The notes under the pieces: generated by a model | Told to the model about the DNA's origin: nothing | Database searches by the model: none | Seen by the model: the letters and a program-made list of their open reading frames with translations, nothing else | Made by a program: the position numbers and the translations under genes | Source of the DNA: Flavobacteriaceae bacterium UBA1682 | GTDB lineage: Bacteria; Bacteroidota; Bacteroidia; Flavobacteriales; Flavobacteriaceae | Direction: 5' to 3' | Assembly: GCA_002320285.1 (NCBI GenBank) | Contig: DCKE01000019.1 | Coordinates: forward strand, 62,001 to 126,000 | Length of the DNA: 64,000 nt | Part shown: piece after piece, positions 1-10,500 of the stretch | Layout of the letters: each line of letters begins with the position of its first letter | Position numbering within the stretch: position 1 is the stretch's first letter

Positions 1-764
1 AATAGCTTTTCTAAAAACACTTTTTGCCTGGCGTCTATTCCTCCTACGTACTCCTTATCGCTAACTGGAATGATATTGTTTAAAACTACGATCAACTGTT
101 CGCCATATTCCAATGCATAATAGGATGGTCCAAATACTCTTTTAAAACTGTCATCGCGTTGCTCGAGCTTTTCCTTACCGAAGTTTAAGTCGTGATTTCC
201 GGCTACATAATAAATCGGAGCACCAATTAATCCTAATGATTGGGCTAAGGGTTCAAAAACTTCAAGATTGTCAAAAACCAAATCTCCGAGTGGGAAAATC
301 AAATTAGGAGGATCTTTGGCAAGTTCTTCTACCACTAATTTTTCTACATGATGTATGTCGTCCATGACATCAACTTGTAAATCACCTAATAATACGAAAT
401 CACTGCGTTTGCTTTCGTCCTGTTTATAGAGCGGAAAATCGTAAACCGATTGAACACCTATACTATCAATTGGAATAAAAAACTCCACCCTATTATGTTT
501 ATTTAACGGCGACTGAAAACCGGAGGGTTTGATGATAAAAACGGAAAGATCTGCAAGCCCTTCTATTTGATATTCGCCCTGAACATTGGTGCTTACTAAA
601 TCCCGTCCATTACTCACTAAAACTCCAGACAATAGGGGTTCACCAAGATCGTACACCTTATTTCTATTACTATCTTCAAACACTTTACCGCGAACTGAAA
701 CACTTTGAGCATCAGCATGAAGCAATCCAAATACACAACATAAAACAGTTCCTAAATAGTTCAT
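1..764 (-). CDS. Calcineurin-like phosphoesterase, exported (3' part beyond window)
   Basis: Reading back from the ATG at 762-764, the frame stays open to the window edge, so the C-terminus is missing. The first ~20 residues look like a signal peptide. A beta-sandwich segment follows, with an SdrD-B-like GKVFEDSNRNKVYDLGE stretch, as in the MetallophosN domain of Bacteroidota phosphoesterases. Next come metallophosphoesterase motifs: a GDL at about residue 154 and GNHD at about residue 184. The family binds two metal ions and cleaves phosphomono- or diesters; here it would act in the periplasm or at the cell surface. The start codon directly abuts the stop codon of the upstream alkaline phosphatase gene (0 bp between them), so the two are co-transcribed and probably translationally coupled. 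Substrate unknown. Confidence 0.85.
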   Translation of the reverse strand, partial: MNYLGTVLCCVFGLLHADAQSVSVRGKVFEDSNRNKVYDLGEPLLSGVLVSNGRDLVSTNVQGEYQIEGLADLSVFIIKPSGFQSPLNKHNRVEFFIPIDSIGVQSVYDFPLYKQDESKRSDFVLLGDLQVDVMDDIHHVEKLVVEELAKDPPNLIFPLGDLVFDNLEVFEPLAQSLGLIGAPIYYVAGNHDLNFGKEKLEQRDDSFKRVFGPSYYALEYGEQLIVVLNNIIPVSDKEYVGGIDARQKVFLEKL

Positions 765-2561
765 TTATTTCTTTTTTAGCTTTAGCAATTTGACGATTTT
801 TTGATGTACTTCATTGTTTTCATATACTCCACTAAATTGACTTGAATGTGGACCGTATGCAAAGATTGGAACCATTACCCCAGTATGATCGTTAGAAATA
901 AAATCTCCTTCTATATAACTTTTAACCACATCTCCTTGAGGTATAGCAAAACCCGAAGTTTCATGATCGGCGGTAATGATCACCAAGGTTTCTCCATCTT
1001 GATCTGCAAATTTTAGAGCCTCCGCGACTGCTTTATCGAAATCAATACCTTCTGTGACTATACCACCCGTATTATTAAAATGCCCATACGAATCAATTTT
1101 TGCGCCTTCCACCATCAGGAAAAAAGGTTTTTTCTTCGCCGATAAAAAATTTATACCATGTTTTGTAGCCTGTGCTAAGAGATCACCTCTACCATCAATA
1201 ATCCCGGGTAAAGAACCCGAACTTAAAAAAATACCTGCTTTATCAGCTGTTGTTTGAGATAATGTCGAAACCTCATCCATCATGGTGAAACCACTTGCTA
1301 GGTCGACATCCTTAAATTTATTTTTACCCGCACCGATAAAAAGAGCGAGTTTACTGGTCAATAGATCTTTTGCTATCAGACTCTCCTGATCTCTATCCAA
1401 TTGATGAGCATAAAATGAAGCTGGTGTAGCTCCGGTAATTTCATCGGTGGTTATACATGCTGTATTGAATCCATTTGGAGCTAATAGTTCTGTTATATTT
1501 TGAATCGGTAATCGATTAATTCCCATGCCAATAGAACGATTATAGGTTTTTTGCCCTGTGGCTAGCGCAGTACCTCCCGCAGCGGAATCAGTAGTGAAGT
1601 CGTCCGCAGCTTGAGTTTTAATCAATCCCATACTCCGTAATTGTAATAAGGATAGATCACCGCGATTGGCTAAGGCAGCAGCGGATATTTGTGTTAATCC
1701 ATTTCCATCGCCAATCAATAAAATCACATTTTTTATCGCCGTAGTTTTATTGTCACTCTTAAAAGTAGGTCTATAAACTTCTGCAAAAAATTGATTGTGA
1801 TAAACATTTTTATCGAGGCGATCTAAATACGTTCTAGCTTGATACGGTTGATCGGTGTTTATGATATCAACACCCATATCTACAAAGGCTTTCCATGCTG
1901 TTTTCCCATCAGGAGTTCCCCAAAACCGTATCGATTTACCCATTTGATGAACCGTATTGATCACCTCTTGTACCTGTAACCTTTCTCCTTCGACCATGCG
2001 TCCTTTACCATTCCAAACCGAATAATCTCTAAAGTTTAAACTGACCATCGCAACTTTATCCCAAATCGCTTTATTAGCTAATGGTTCTAAACTTTGGTAA
2101 TCAATTTGTACATAATTCGGTACCGTAATAAAATCTTCTAAAGCCGGTTTTTGCCCCGAAATAATAAACACTAAGTTTTGTTCGAAGATGGTCGTTTCAT
2201 ACTTTTTTAAAATAGGCAATAACAACTTCATCGATGCGTCAGGGTTTCCTTTAAAATCAATTAAAAAATGAAGGTTTTTTGCTGAGCCAATTTTCAAATC
2301 TAATGCGGAAACCAAAGGTTTTAAATATAAACTTTCCAAAGTTCGAGTTCCATCAATGTCTTCTTTATCATGAGCCACAAATAGAGTTCCCTTATCCAAA
2401 ATCAAGTCCACTTCTATCGATTGTAAACCATTGGAGTAGGCATTCCAAAAAGGTGTTTGTTGTTGATAGTCGTTGTGAGAATGTATTTTGACTGTTTTGT
2501 CTTGACCGTTAGTGGCCCATACTACAAAGAGTAATGCTACTGATAAAATGATTTTTTTCAT
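765..2561 (-). CDS. GDPD-like / alkaline phosphatase fusion, exported
   Basis: A 598-residue exported protein (signal peptide about residues 1-19) with two catalytic modules. Residues ~24-250 resemble the PI-PLC/GDPD-like family: HSHNDY at 27-32, Glu50 and Asp52 in SIEVD, and His64 in VAHD. Residues ~275-598 are an alkaline phosphatase core: metal-binding Asp285 in LIGDG, nucleophile Ser326 in TDSAAGGT, and ADHETSG near 531-537. A phosphodiesterase joined to a phosphomonoesterase could split a glycerophosphodiester and then release inorganic phosphate without the intermediate diffusing away; that is inference from architecture. The gene lies downstream of susD behind a hairpin terminator and is coupled to the calcineurin-type phosphoesterase that follows. 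Family assignment is firm for the phosphatase half and moderately firm for the N-terminal half. Confidence 0.9.
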   Translation of the reverse strand: MKKIILSVALLFVVWATNGQDKTVKIHSHNDYQQQTPFWNAYSNGLQSIEVDLILDKGTLFVAHDKEDIDGTRTLESLYLKPLVSALDLKIGSAKNLHFLIDFKGNPDASMKLLLPILKKYETTIFEQNLVFIISGQKPALEDFITVPNYVQIDYQSLEPLANKAIWDKVAMVSLNFRDYSVWNGKGRMVEGERLQVQEVINTVHQMGKSIRFWGTPDGKTAWKAFVDMGVDIINTDQPYQARTYLDRLDKNVYHNQFFAEVYRPTFKSDNKTTAIKNVILLIGDGNGLTQISAAALANRGDLSLLQLRSMGLIKTQAADDFTTDSAAGGTALATGQKTYNRSIGMGINRLPIQNITELLAPNGFNTACITTDEITGATPASFYAHQLDRDQESLIAKDLLTSKLALFIGAGKNKFKDVDLASGFTMMDEVSTLSQTTADKAGIFLSSGSLPGIIDGRGDLLAQATKHGINFLSAKKKPFFLMVEGAKIDSYGHFNNTGGIVTEGIDFDKAVAEALKFADQDGETLVIITADHETSGFAIPQGDVVKSYIEGDFISNDHTGVMVPIFAYGPHSSQFSGVYENNEVHQKIVKLLKLKKK

Positions 2562-2637
2562 ATAAATAATTATTGCTCTAAAATCAGTGTATCGATTTTA
2601 GCTTTATCGTGAATTGTTTTTAAAACTGCTTCATAAA

Positions 2638-2664
2638 AGAGCCGCCAGTAAACGGCGGCCCTTG
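2638..2664 (-). terminator. Intra-locus hairpin terminator between susD and the phosphatase gene
   Basis: GCCGCC (2641-2646) and GGCGGC (2654-2659) form a perfect six-pair GC stem with a 7-nt loop. It is extended by outer AAG/CTT pairs and followed by TTTT on the minus strand. It sits 20 bp past the susD stop codon, so it should reduce transcription into the phosphatase genes. Confidence 0.7.
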
Positions 2665-2678
2665 TTTGAAAAATAAAA

Positions 2679-4268
2679 TTACCAACCGTGATTTTGGCGA
2701 ATGCCCGATGAAAGCACTGCTTTATTAGGGATCGGCCATACCTGCATATAGCTTTTATCAAAATTTCTTGTTTTCCAAATCACTCCAACTTCAAAACTGG
2801 AATCTGGATTTGAGCGATCCTTGTAAATCCTCCCATACAAAGGTTTGTTATAGGTTTGTTCCGCATCTCCCCATCGAACCAGATCAAAGTGTCTATTGGC
2901 AAATTCTCCTGCAAGTTCTACTCTGCGTTCGTGTTTTAAATCACTCATAGTCGCGGCTGACTTGGGCTTTAGGCCAGCACGTTGTCTTACTAAATTTAGT
3001 GATTCATCTCCATTTTGACCAGACATGATCTGAGCTTCAGATTTCATCAGCAACACCTCAGCATAACGCATTAAAGGCACGTTATAAACCGTAGTAGGCT
3101 TGTTTCCATTGGTATTGATAAAAGTACCTAACGCATTTTCGAATTGGTATTCATACATATACTTATTGAATTGAAAACCCGAAAGTGAATTTTCTGAACT
3201 GTACCGCTTTGATTTTCCAAAGTAGGTCAATTCATCCCCAAAACTCAATATGGTAACTTTTTTTCTAGCATCTCCCTCTTCAAACTCTTGATACAAACTT
3301 TCTGTTGGTGTAAAATATCCCCAACCGTTGTAGGTTCCCCAGCCTTTATTTTCGAGCATACAGCCCGGTAATATACTACCACCTTCGATACCTGAATTGA
3401 CGGACCAGATATACTCTGAGGTCCAGTTGTTCAAATGACTGTGTAGTAGTCTGAAATCCTGATCGGGTTTTGCTGTATAGATCAAGGCCCTGCCCGACCC
3501 GGAATTAGTTACTTCATCACAATATTTAATCACCTCCTGATACTTACTCGAATCGTATTGACTCCAATATAAATACGTTTTAGCGATATAGGCCAAGGCT
3601 GCGTCTTTATGAGCACGTCCGTAATTTGCACCGGAGAACTCGGTAAAAAGCGTCAATAACTCGGCAGATTTTGTAAAATCTTCCACTATAAAGCGATAAT
3701 TCTCGATCACACTTTTAGGCCTTTCAAAACCGCCGGCAGCTTGCTCCATATTCCGTTCTGTAATTATGGGAACTCCTCCATTTTGCCCATCATCGCCATA
3801 AGTATGTGCCAGCCAGAAATAGTGAAATGCTCTCATAAAATAAGCCTCTCCTAAGATTCTTCTTTTTAACTCTTCATTGATATTCATAGCTGGAACGTGA
3901 GCAATAATATCATTCGCTCTACGAATAATTTTATACGAATTCAAATAAATATCACTGACGTAGTTTTCATCGCCATTCATATTAAAATTTTTGATATTAT
4001 CAGCAGTGGCATTTAACCGTCCTGTAACCATATCATCAGAAGCATTGATGTACCAGAAAAACCCGCGACCAAACATTTCGTCATGATTCATCATCTGATA
4101 CAAACTGTTTGACGCCTCAATAGCATCTTGTTCACTTTTCCAAAAATTCTCGTAAGAGGCATTTCCCTTTGGATCCAATTCCGTAAAATCAGAACTGCAT
4201 GAACCGAAAGTCATCACCAGCATTAGTCCCATTGCAAGGCAATATTTTGATAAATTATATTTTTTCAT
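2679..4268 (-). CDS. susD: SusD/RagB-family nutrient-binding lipoprotein
   Basis: A 529-residue lipoprotein with signal peptide and lipobox ending in Cys24 (TFGSC). The N-terminal segment after the Cys (DFTELDPKGNASYENFWKSE) and the helical TPR-like region (RILGEAYFMRAFHYFWLA) are typical of SusD/RagB. The C-terminal part (MRYAEVLLMKSEA, RQRAGL, ERRVELAGEFANRHFDLVRWG) is also diagnostic. SusD proteins sit on the cell surface as a lid over their SusC channel and bind the nutrient. The gene follows susC with a 106-bp gap and no obvious terminator. Its neighbours are phosphoesterases instead of glycoside hydrolases, so the ligand may be a phosphorylated compound; this is inference. Confidence 0.95.
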   Translation of the reverse strand: MKKYNLSKYCLAMGLMLVMTFGSCSSDFTELDPKGNASYENFWKSEQDAIEASNSLYQMMNHDEMFGRGFFWYINASDDMVTGRLNATADNIKNFNMNGDENYVSDIYLNSYKIIRRANDIIAHVPAMNINEELKRRILGEAYFMRAFHYFWLAHTYGDDGQNGGVPIITERNMEQAAGGFERPKSVIENYRFIVEDFTKSAELLTLFTEFSGANYGRAHKDAALAYIAKTYLYWSQYDSSKYQEVIKYCDEVTNSGSGRALIYTAKPDQDFRLLHSHLNNWTSEYIWSVNSGIEGGSILPGCMLENKGWGTYNGWGYFTPTESLYQEFEEGDARKKVTILSFGDELTYFGKSKRYSSENSLSGFQFNKYMYEYQFENALGTFINTNGNKPTTVYNVPLMRYAEVLLMKSEAQIMSGQNGDESLNLVRQRAGLKPKSAATMSDLKHERRVELAGEFANRHFDLVRWGDAEQTYNKPLYGRIYKDRSNPDSSFEVGVIWKTRNFDKSYMQVWPIPNKAVLSSGIRQNHGW

Positions 4269-4374
4269 TTGTAGTATATATCTTTAAATTAAAATCAGCA
4301 GTTATCCCCTATTTTCAACGGCACTTCACCAGGGCAAATCCGTTGTTAAAGTCATTTCTAAATTCTAGCTCTTG

Positions 4375-7300
4375 TTAAAATGTAAATAAAAATCCTCCTG
4401 ATATGGTACGCGCAACTGGATACTTAGCTACATCCAAACCGACACCTCCCACTTCAGGATCAATACCTTGATATCCCGTTATAGTTAATAGGTTCTCGCC
4501 AGAAATATACAGTCTTAAACTCGTATTAGCCGAAAGGTTTTTCATCAAAGACTCCGGTAGGGTATAACCTAGCGTGATGTTTTTTAATCGCAGGTATGAA
4601 GCATCTTCCAAGTACCAACTTGAAGTAGTACCATAATTTTGATTATCATCTTTGGTAGAAACCCTAGGAATACTTGTATTGGTGTGCTCTGTTGTCCATG
4701 CTCCCTGCACTCGGCTATCTAAATTATATCCTTGTTGTGAAGCGTTATAAGCTGTAAATTTGTATCCATTAAAAACCTTTACATCACCAACTCCTTGGAA
4801 AAACATACTTAAATCAAAGTTTTTATAATCTAAATTCAAACCAAAACTATACGTAATCTTCGGTATATAGGCATCCATAAATTCCTTATCCGCATTATCA
4901 ATCTTACCATCGTTATTACTGTCTTTGAAGATCAGGTCACCCGGTTTTGCATTGGGTTGAATTAAACTACCGTTAGCACCTCTGTGATTGTTAATTTCTT
5001 CTTGCGATTGGAATATTCCTAAGTACGGAACAAGATAGGTTCCATACAGTGATCTTCCCACTACAGAGCGATAGGGATTTAAAGTACTGCGTACATTATC
5101 ATTATGAGCGATATAATCAATACCACTTTGGTTATATCCGTCCAGATTGACCAGCTCATTTTCAAGAAAACTAGTATTCCCAAAAATCTTGTAATTTACA
5201 TTACCTATTTTATGGTTAAAACTCAAAGAAAGCTCTAAACCTTTGTTGAGCACTTCCCCTCCATTGACATCTGCCGCTGCAGTACCGTGGTGTGCATCTT
5301 CCAAACCAGGAATAATCATTCCCTTTGTGCGCTTTGAAAAATAATCTGCTACTAGGTTTAATTTTCCATTAAAGAAAGCGGCATCTAGTCCCAAATCCCA
5401 AGATTCTGAGGTTTCCCATTTTAACTCGGGATTGGATTGTCGATTGATGTAAGTTCCTTTACTGTCCAAAGCAGCATCCTCTCCCATAATGATATTGGTA
5501 CTGCTCAACGGAACATCGAAAGAATAATAGGCTACGGAATTGATGTTTCCAATTTGTCCCCAGGAAGCGCGAAGTTTAAATTCATTAATAGCTTTTATAT
5601 CGAAGAAGTTTTCTTGTGATATACGCCATCCTACAGAAGCTGAAGGAAAGGTTTCGGATTGATTGTTCTGAGCTAAACGCGAAGTTCTATCCCGACGTAA
5701 ACTGGCTGATAAAAAGTATTTATCGTCAAAATTATACATCGCTCGTCCAATTACTGATGTCAAGGCATCGTCATAAATCTCTGTTTCGGGTTTGCGGATC
5801 ACTGAAGCATTACTCATATAATGGTTAAAGGGCTCTTCACTACTGAATCCCTCTCCCTGTTGGGAGTAAAAATCATAAGTTGTCTTTTGAGCAGAGTGAA
5901 TTGCAGTCAAATTTAGATCGTGTTTTCCAAAAGTTTTTTGATACGTCAACTGATTGTCCCAAATCCAATGCCTTTTGTTATAATTACTCTCAAACAAGTA
6001 GTTGTTTAAATTACTTCGCCCTAATTCTGGTACTTTTGGTGTAAATTTCTTATATTTATTAGTGGTATAGTCGTAACTGTATGTCGTTTTGAAATTTAGC
6101 CCTTCTAAGATGTTATAGTTCAAGTATACATTCGCATTAATAAAATTGGTGGGACTCTCAATAGTAGGGCGCATTAATAAAGCTACGGGATTGTAAACAT
6201 CTCCGTAAGCACCCGCAAAAGCAGCTAAATCCTGAGGCACGACTCCACTGAAATCTCCCTTTTCGTCATAAACTGCTGCTGCTGCGGGCATATAAAGTGC
6301 ATTAACAATACTACCCGAATAGGAATTTGTGGTATTGGTTCCAACGGCTTCCGTATTGGAATAATAGATATTTTGCCCTATAGTAAGCTTATCGCTTAGA
6401 TTCATATCTGACTTCACTCTAAAATTATAACGTTCCGAAAAAGTACCTATCAATGTTCCCTCTTTTTTATTGTATCCAAAGGAAGTCATATAGTTACCCT
6501 TTTCCGATCCTCCTGAAATGTTAGCATCGACGTTATAGATCGCAGCTGTTCTAAAAATTTCATCCATCCAATTGGTTCGCGTGGTTTGCCCCCAGGGATT
6601 TGCCTTAGGATCATGAGCACTTTGTCTGGGTGCACCGGCATTATCTGCGGCTTGATTATAAATAACCGACTGACCTTTTGCATCTAATGGCGTTGGCAAA
6701 TTTGTTGCCGTTTGCATACCGGTATACATATTTAAAGATACTCGTGTTGCCCCTGGTTTTCCTTTTTTAGTAGTGATAACAATAACCCCTGAAGACGCTT
6801 GTGCTCCATAGATCGCAGCAGCAGCTGCGTCTTTTAAAATAGAAACTGACTCGATATCACTAGGACTAATTGGAGGTCCGTAGTACGGCACTCCATCAAC
6901 TACCGTTAAAGGTTCTTCGTTTGCCAACGATCCCGTACCTCTAATCACAATTTTACTGTTCTCAGACGGATCTCCTCCCTGTTGCATTACACTAACACCG
7001 GCGACCTGTCCTTGCAAAAAATCACTTAAATTTGAAACCGGTCTCGAACTTAATTTCCCGATTTCATCCACCGTTGCAATAGAAGTCGTTATGTTCTTTT
7101 TTTTCGCGGCTCCATATCCGATTAACACCACTTCTTCTAATAGGTTATTATCATCTTCCAATACCAGATCAATCGTTTGATTACCTGCATAATTCGTCGA
7201 ATGTTTCTTATATCCTAGATATTCTATCGATAAAACACCTTTGTCTTGTTTTAATCTAATGCTATAATTACCATCGATATCCGTAGTAGTCCAAGTGCTG

Positions 7301-7446
7301 TTGTCCTTGTTTGCGACTATGGTAGCAAAGGATACCGCTTGCCCATCTGATTTTGCAGTAACCCTACCTTTCACAACAACCTGTGCTTGTAACAAAGTAA
7401 CCCCACACAAGTAAAAGAGTAGCGTAAATAAAAAGTGACGTTTCAT
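4375..7446 (-). CDS. susC: SusC/RagA-family TonB-linked outer-membrane transporter
   Basis: A 1023-residue outer-membrane protein with a signal peptide (about 1-21). It has a CarboxypepD_reg-like beta-sandwich (GRVTAKSDGQAVSFATI, about 26-95), a TonB-box-like segment (EEVVLIGYG, 104-112) and a plug domain (about 113-230, with IVIRGTGSL, PLTVVDGVP and SVSILKDAAAAAIYG). A long beta-barrel ends in an aromatic residue (SGGFLFTF). SusC proteins import substrates across the outer membrane using TonB/ExbBD energy and pair with the SusD encoded just downstream. Length is typical. The gene lies 145 bp downstream of the HTCS-type regulator on the same strand and has its own promoter candidate. No glycan-specific enzyme accompanies it. 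Confidence 0.96.
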   Translation of the reverse strand: MKRHFLFTLLFYLCGVTLLQAQVVVKGRVTAKSDGQAVSFATIVANKDNSTWTTTDIDGNYSIRLKQDKGVLSIEYLGYKKHSTNYAGNQTIDLVLEDDNNLLEEVVLIGYGAAKKKNITTSIATVDEIGKLSSRPVSNLSDFLQGQVAGVSVMQQGGDPSENSKIVIRGTGSLANEEPLTVVDGVPYYGPPISPSDIESVSILKDAAAAAIYGAQASSGVIVITTKKGKPGATRVSLNMYTGMQTATNLPTPLDAKGQSVIYNQAADNAGAPRQSAHDPKANPWGQTTRTNWMDEIFRTAAIYNVDANISGGSEKGNYMTSFGYNKKEGTLIGTFSERYNFRVKSDMNLSDKLTIGQNIYYSNTEAVGTNTTNSYSGSIVNALYMPAAAAVYDEKGDFSGVVPQDLAAFAGAYGDVYNPVALLMRPTIESPTNFINANVYLNYNILEGLNFKTTYSYDYTTNKYKKFTPKVPELGRSNLNNYLFESNYNKRHWIWDNQLTYQKTFGKHDLNLTAIHSAQKTTYDFYSQQGEGFSSEEPFNHYMSNASVIRKPETEIYDDALTSVIGRAMYNFDDKYFLSASLRRDRTSRLAQNNQSETFPSASVGWRISQENFFDIKAINEFKLRASWGQIGNINSVAYYSFDVPLSSTNIIMGEDAALDSKGTYINRQSNPELKWETSESWDLGLDAAFFNGKLNLVADYFSKRTKGMIIPGLEDAHHGTAAADVNGGEVLNKGLELSLSFNHKIGNVNYKIFGNTSFLENELVNLDGYNQSGIDYIAHNDNVRSTLNPYRSVVGRSLYGTYLVPYLGIFQSQEEINNHRGANGSLIQPNAKPGDLIFKDSNNDGKIDNADKEFMDAYIPKITYSFGLNLDYKNFDLSMFFQGVGDVKVFNGYKFTAYNASQQGYNLDSRVQGAWTTEHTNTSIPRVSTKDDNQNYGTTSSWYLEDASYLRLKNITLGYTLPESLMKNLSANTSLRLYISGENLLTITGYQGIDPEVGGVGLDVAKYPVARTISGGFLFTF

Positions 7447-7471
7447 AAGTTTTACTATTTTTGATTTGCTT

Positions 7472-7498
7472 CAAAACTATAGTAGCGAGCGATAGCAA
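7472..7498 (-). promoter_or_regulatory. Candidate susC promoter (TTG-N16-TAGTTTTG)
   Basis: On the minus strand TAGTTTTG (7479-7472) fits the Bacteroidota -7 element TAnnTTTG, and a TTG (7498-7496) lies 16 bp upstream, slightly closer than the usual 17-23. The -7 element ends 25 bp before the susC ATG. Prediction from pattern only. Confidence 0.45.
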
Positions 7499-7591
7499 TA
7501 GGGTAGAAATCTTTCGAAAAGGTGGTTTTATATGACGTAATAGACCGAAAAACGACTCGCTTTAGAGTGTTTTTTTTGCAATAACAATGAC

Positions 7592-10500
7592 TTAATATTC
7601 ACTTAATCCCACTGCAACAATGGTTTCTTCTTTTTTATACGATGAGGGACTTACTTCGTAATGTTTTTTAAAAGTTTTACTAAAATATTTAGGATCATTA
7701 AAACCGCATTCAAAACTGATTTCTGATATAGTAAGATTCCCATATTGTAACAAACTTTCTGCTTTTTTTAAACGGAGTTGTATTAAAACCTCCGAAGGTG
7801 ATACTTGTAAAATTTCTTTAAATATCCGATAACACTTCATCTTAGAAATCCCCAACTGTTGCGTTAATTGCTCGATACCAAAATCAGCATGCCCCAACTG
7901 ATTACTCATCACTTCCATCGCTTTTCGCAAAAGTCTTTCATTGGGGGATTCCATTCTTTTTTCTTCTGCTACCACTTCACTATTCCACATATACGCCGTA
8001 GCCTCTTTGTTTTGCTTATCGTAGCTGATTCGCTTTTGAATCTTGTTTTCAATTATACTTTTATTGAGCGGTAAGTGAATAAAATCAGTCACCCCCAATT
8101 GTACCAATTGTTCTTGTAAAAAATAATCAACCTCCTCGGCAATATAAAAAATCAACAACCGCTGTTTATTTACTGTTTTCTGAATCCTATTAAACAAAGA
8201 CAGTAAAGCATCTGATATTGGAATATTGTATAGAATTAAAGCATCAAACTTATAGTGTTCTACATTGCTAACCACTTCATTGATCTGGTTGTTGTAAATC
8301 AAATGATAACGCTCTTCACTTCCTAACAACTGTAGAACAAGTAAATGGTCTTGGTCTTCGGCATATACCAAAAGATTATTTTTATCTTTTGGTAAGATTT
8401 GTAACTCTTGTAAATAGATGTTCCAATCTTTTGCGGTGTTTTCTTGCGGTGTTTCGCTGGTCAAATCCAATGGCAAACGGATCAATACTCGAAAATCACG
8501 TTGCGACTGCTCTGTCAGACTACCACTTAAATCTTGAAGCAAAACAAAAAAAGCTCTATAATATGGACTAAAAAGGCTGTTGTCTTTCCAGTAAGTTTGA
8601 AGTAACTTACTTTCCGAAACAATCGAAACTTCCAGATGACCTTCGACGATATCAAAGGAAATTTCAATTTTCTCTTCCTGTTTCATATACTTACAGCAAT
8701 CATTGATAAAGTATTTAAACAAGAATTTTAAACGCATTAAATCAATTTCCACTATTTGTCTATCGATACTGCTTTTCACATCAATGCTTACCAGAGTTTT
8801 CTTTTCAATATACTTCCATTCGTCGTCCAACCTATGAATCAAATCTTGTAGTCGAATACTGATTTTCTGCGGAGAGTCAAAATCTTTAATTTGCTCGAGA
8901 TAATCCCATTCTCTAACCGTATCATACAAACCGATTACTTTACTCTTCGTATTATTGTGAATAGTGACTTGATCTAGACTTCCAAGGATCTCAACCAAGG
9001 ATTTTTTGATCTTTGACAGCACAAAAACTCGAAATTTTTCAATTTCTATATCTGCATTTTTAAAACGACTATGCAGTTCTAAAACTTCTTTTTGCTGCTT
9101 TAAAATTTCACCATTTAGATTGTCGAGCTGTATATACTGTTGTCTGATACTCTCCTTCTGAAATAATACTTCCGCGGTGCGCAATGCCACTTCTTTCTTT
9201 AAGGCTTTTTCGCGTTGTATAACGATTTGTTGCTTTCTTTTATACCTCCATACAAACAAAGAGATCAGAGTCGCAATGACTATTAGTATAAAAAAGGGGT
9301 TGGCGTAAAAGGGTTTACGTATGACAAACGATTTGGAAAACACTATTTCTTTTTTTGTTCCTAAGGTGTTCCTAACTTGTATGTGGTATGTATTTGCCGC
9401 TAATTTATCTAGTACGATATCACTTTGTGGTAACACGCGCCAATCGTCAAATAATCCTTCAATACGATATTCAAATTGATTTTTTAGATAAGTATCAAAA
9501 CCGATTGGATACAGTTCCATTTTTATATCATTTTCGTTAAATGCTCGCTCTATTAGTTCATTGAATGCGATTGGTTCTCCGTTAAAGACAATTTTAAAAT
9601 GAGGAACCTCTTTGGGTATTTGTAATTTCTCTGCCTCAAATAGATTGACACCTCTATTTCCTGCAAACATCAATTTACCCCGAGCATTCTGATAGGCCGC
9701 TCCTTCGGAAAACTCTAGTCCTTGCCAGCCTTTATAGTTACTGAAATTTAAAATTTCCATGCTTTTTTTATCTATAGAAGCAATACCTTTAGTAGTACTA
9801 ATCCATATTTTGTTTTTATAGGGTAGAAAACGGTATACCAAATGACTTGGTAAACCCTTTTCCTCTGTCAACTGGTGTTTTAGCTTTTTATCAGGTGTAA
9901 ATACCGATATACCCCCCAAGGCTCCAACCCAGATGTCTTTTGAATACGGATCGACATAAGTGGCATAAATACTATTTCCCAAAACCCCCTCCTCTAGGCT
10001 TAGATGATTTATTTCACCTGAATCTATATTATAAAAAAGTACTCCTTCCTTTTCCGTAGCTAATAATAATTGCTTTCCATCTACTGAAATATGTCTAATA
10101 TGATAGTTCATTAAGGTTTTTTGGTTCAGAAAAGGCACAAATTGTTGCTTGATTAGATCAAACTTGGCAATTCCACCCCAACAGGCAATCCATAAAAACT
10201 GCCCAGTTTCTTGAAAATGATAGTTGCGATTGTTGGTGAAATACGGCGTAGTAGCCTGCTCATAATAAATCTGTTCGCGCCCGCTGATTTGTACCACTCC
10301 CGCATAAGTTCCAATCCATACATTGCCATAACGATCCGTATGTAAACTGCGTATCCGCAACCAATCTGTATTCGCTTTTGCGCGTTCTAACTTATACGGA
10401 AAGAAAACACCGGTACGCTGATCTTGGGTGTATAAGCCTTGAGTATAATATCCCAACCACAACTTACCCTGCTGATCTTCAGTAATAGCCCTCACGGTTT

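Noticed and set aside
2570..2761. 63-codon minus-strand frame beside susD
   Set aside because: Lies across the susD end and the terminator hairpin in another frame; shadow of the real gene.
4316..4345. Regulatory hairpin between susC and susD (CAACGG/CCGTTG)
   Set aside because: Six pairs with an 18-nt loop is too weak to support without structure probing.
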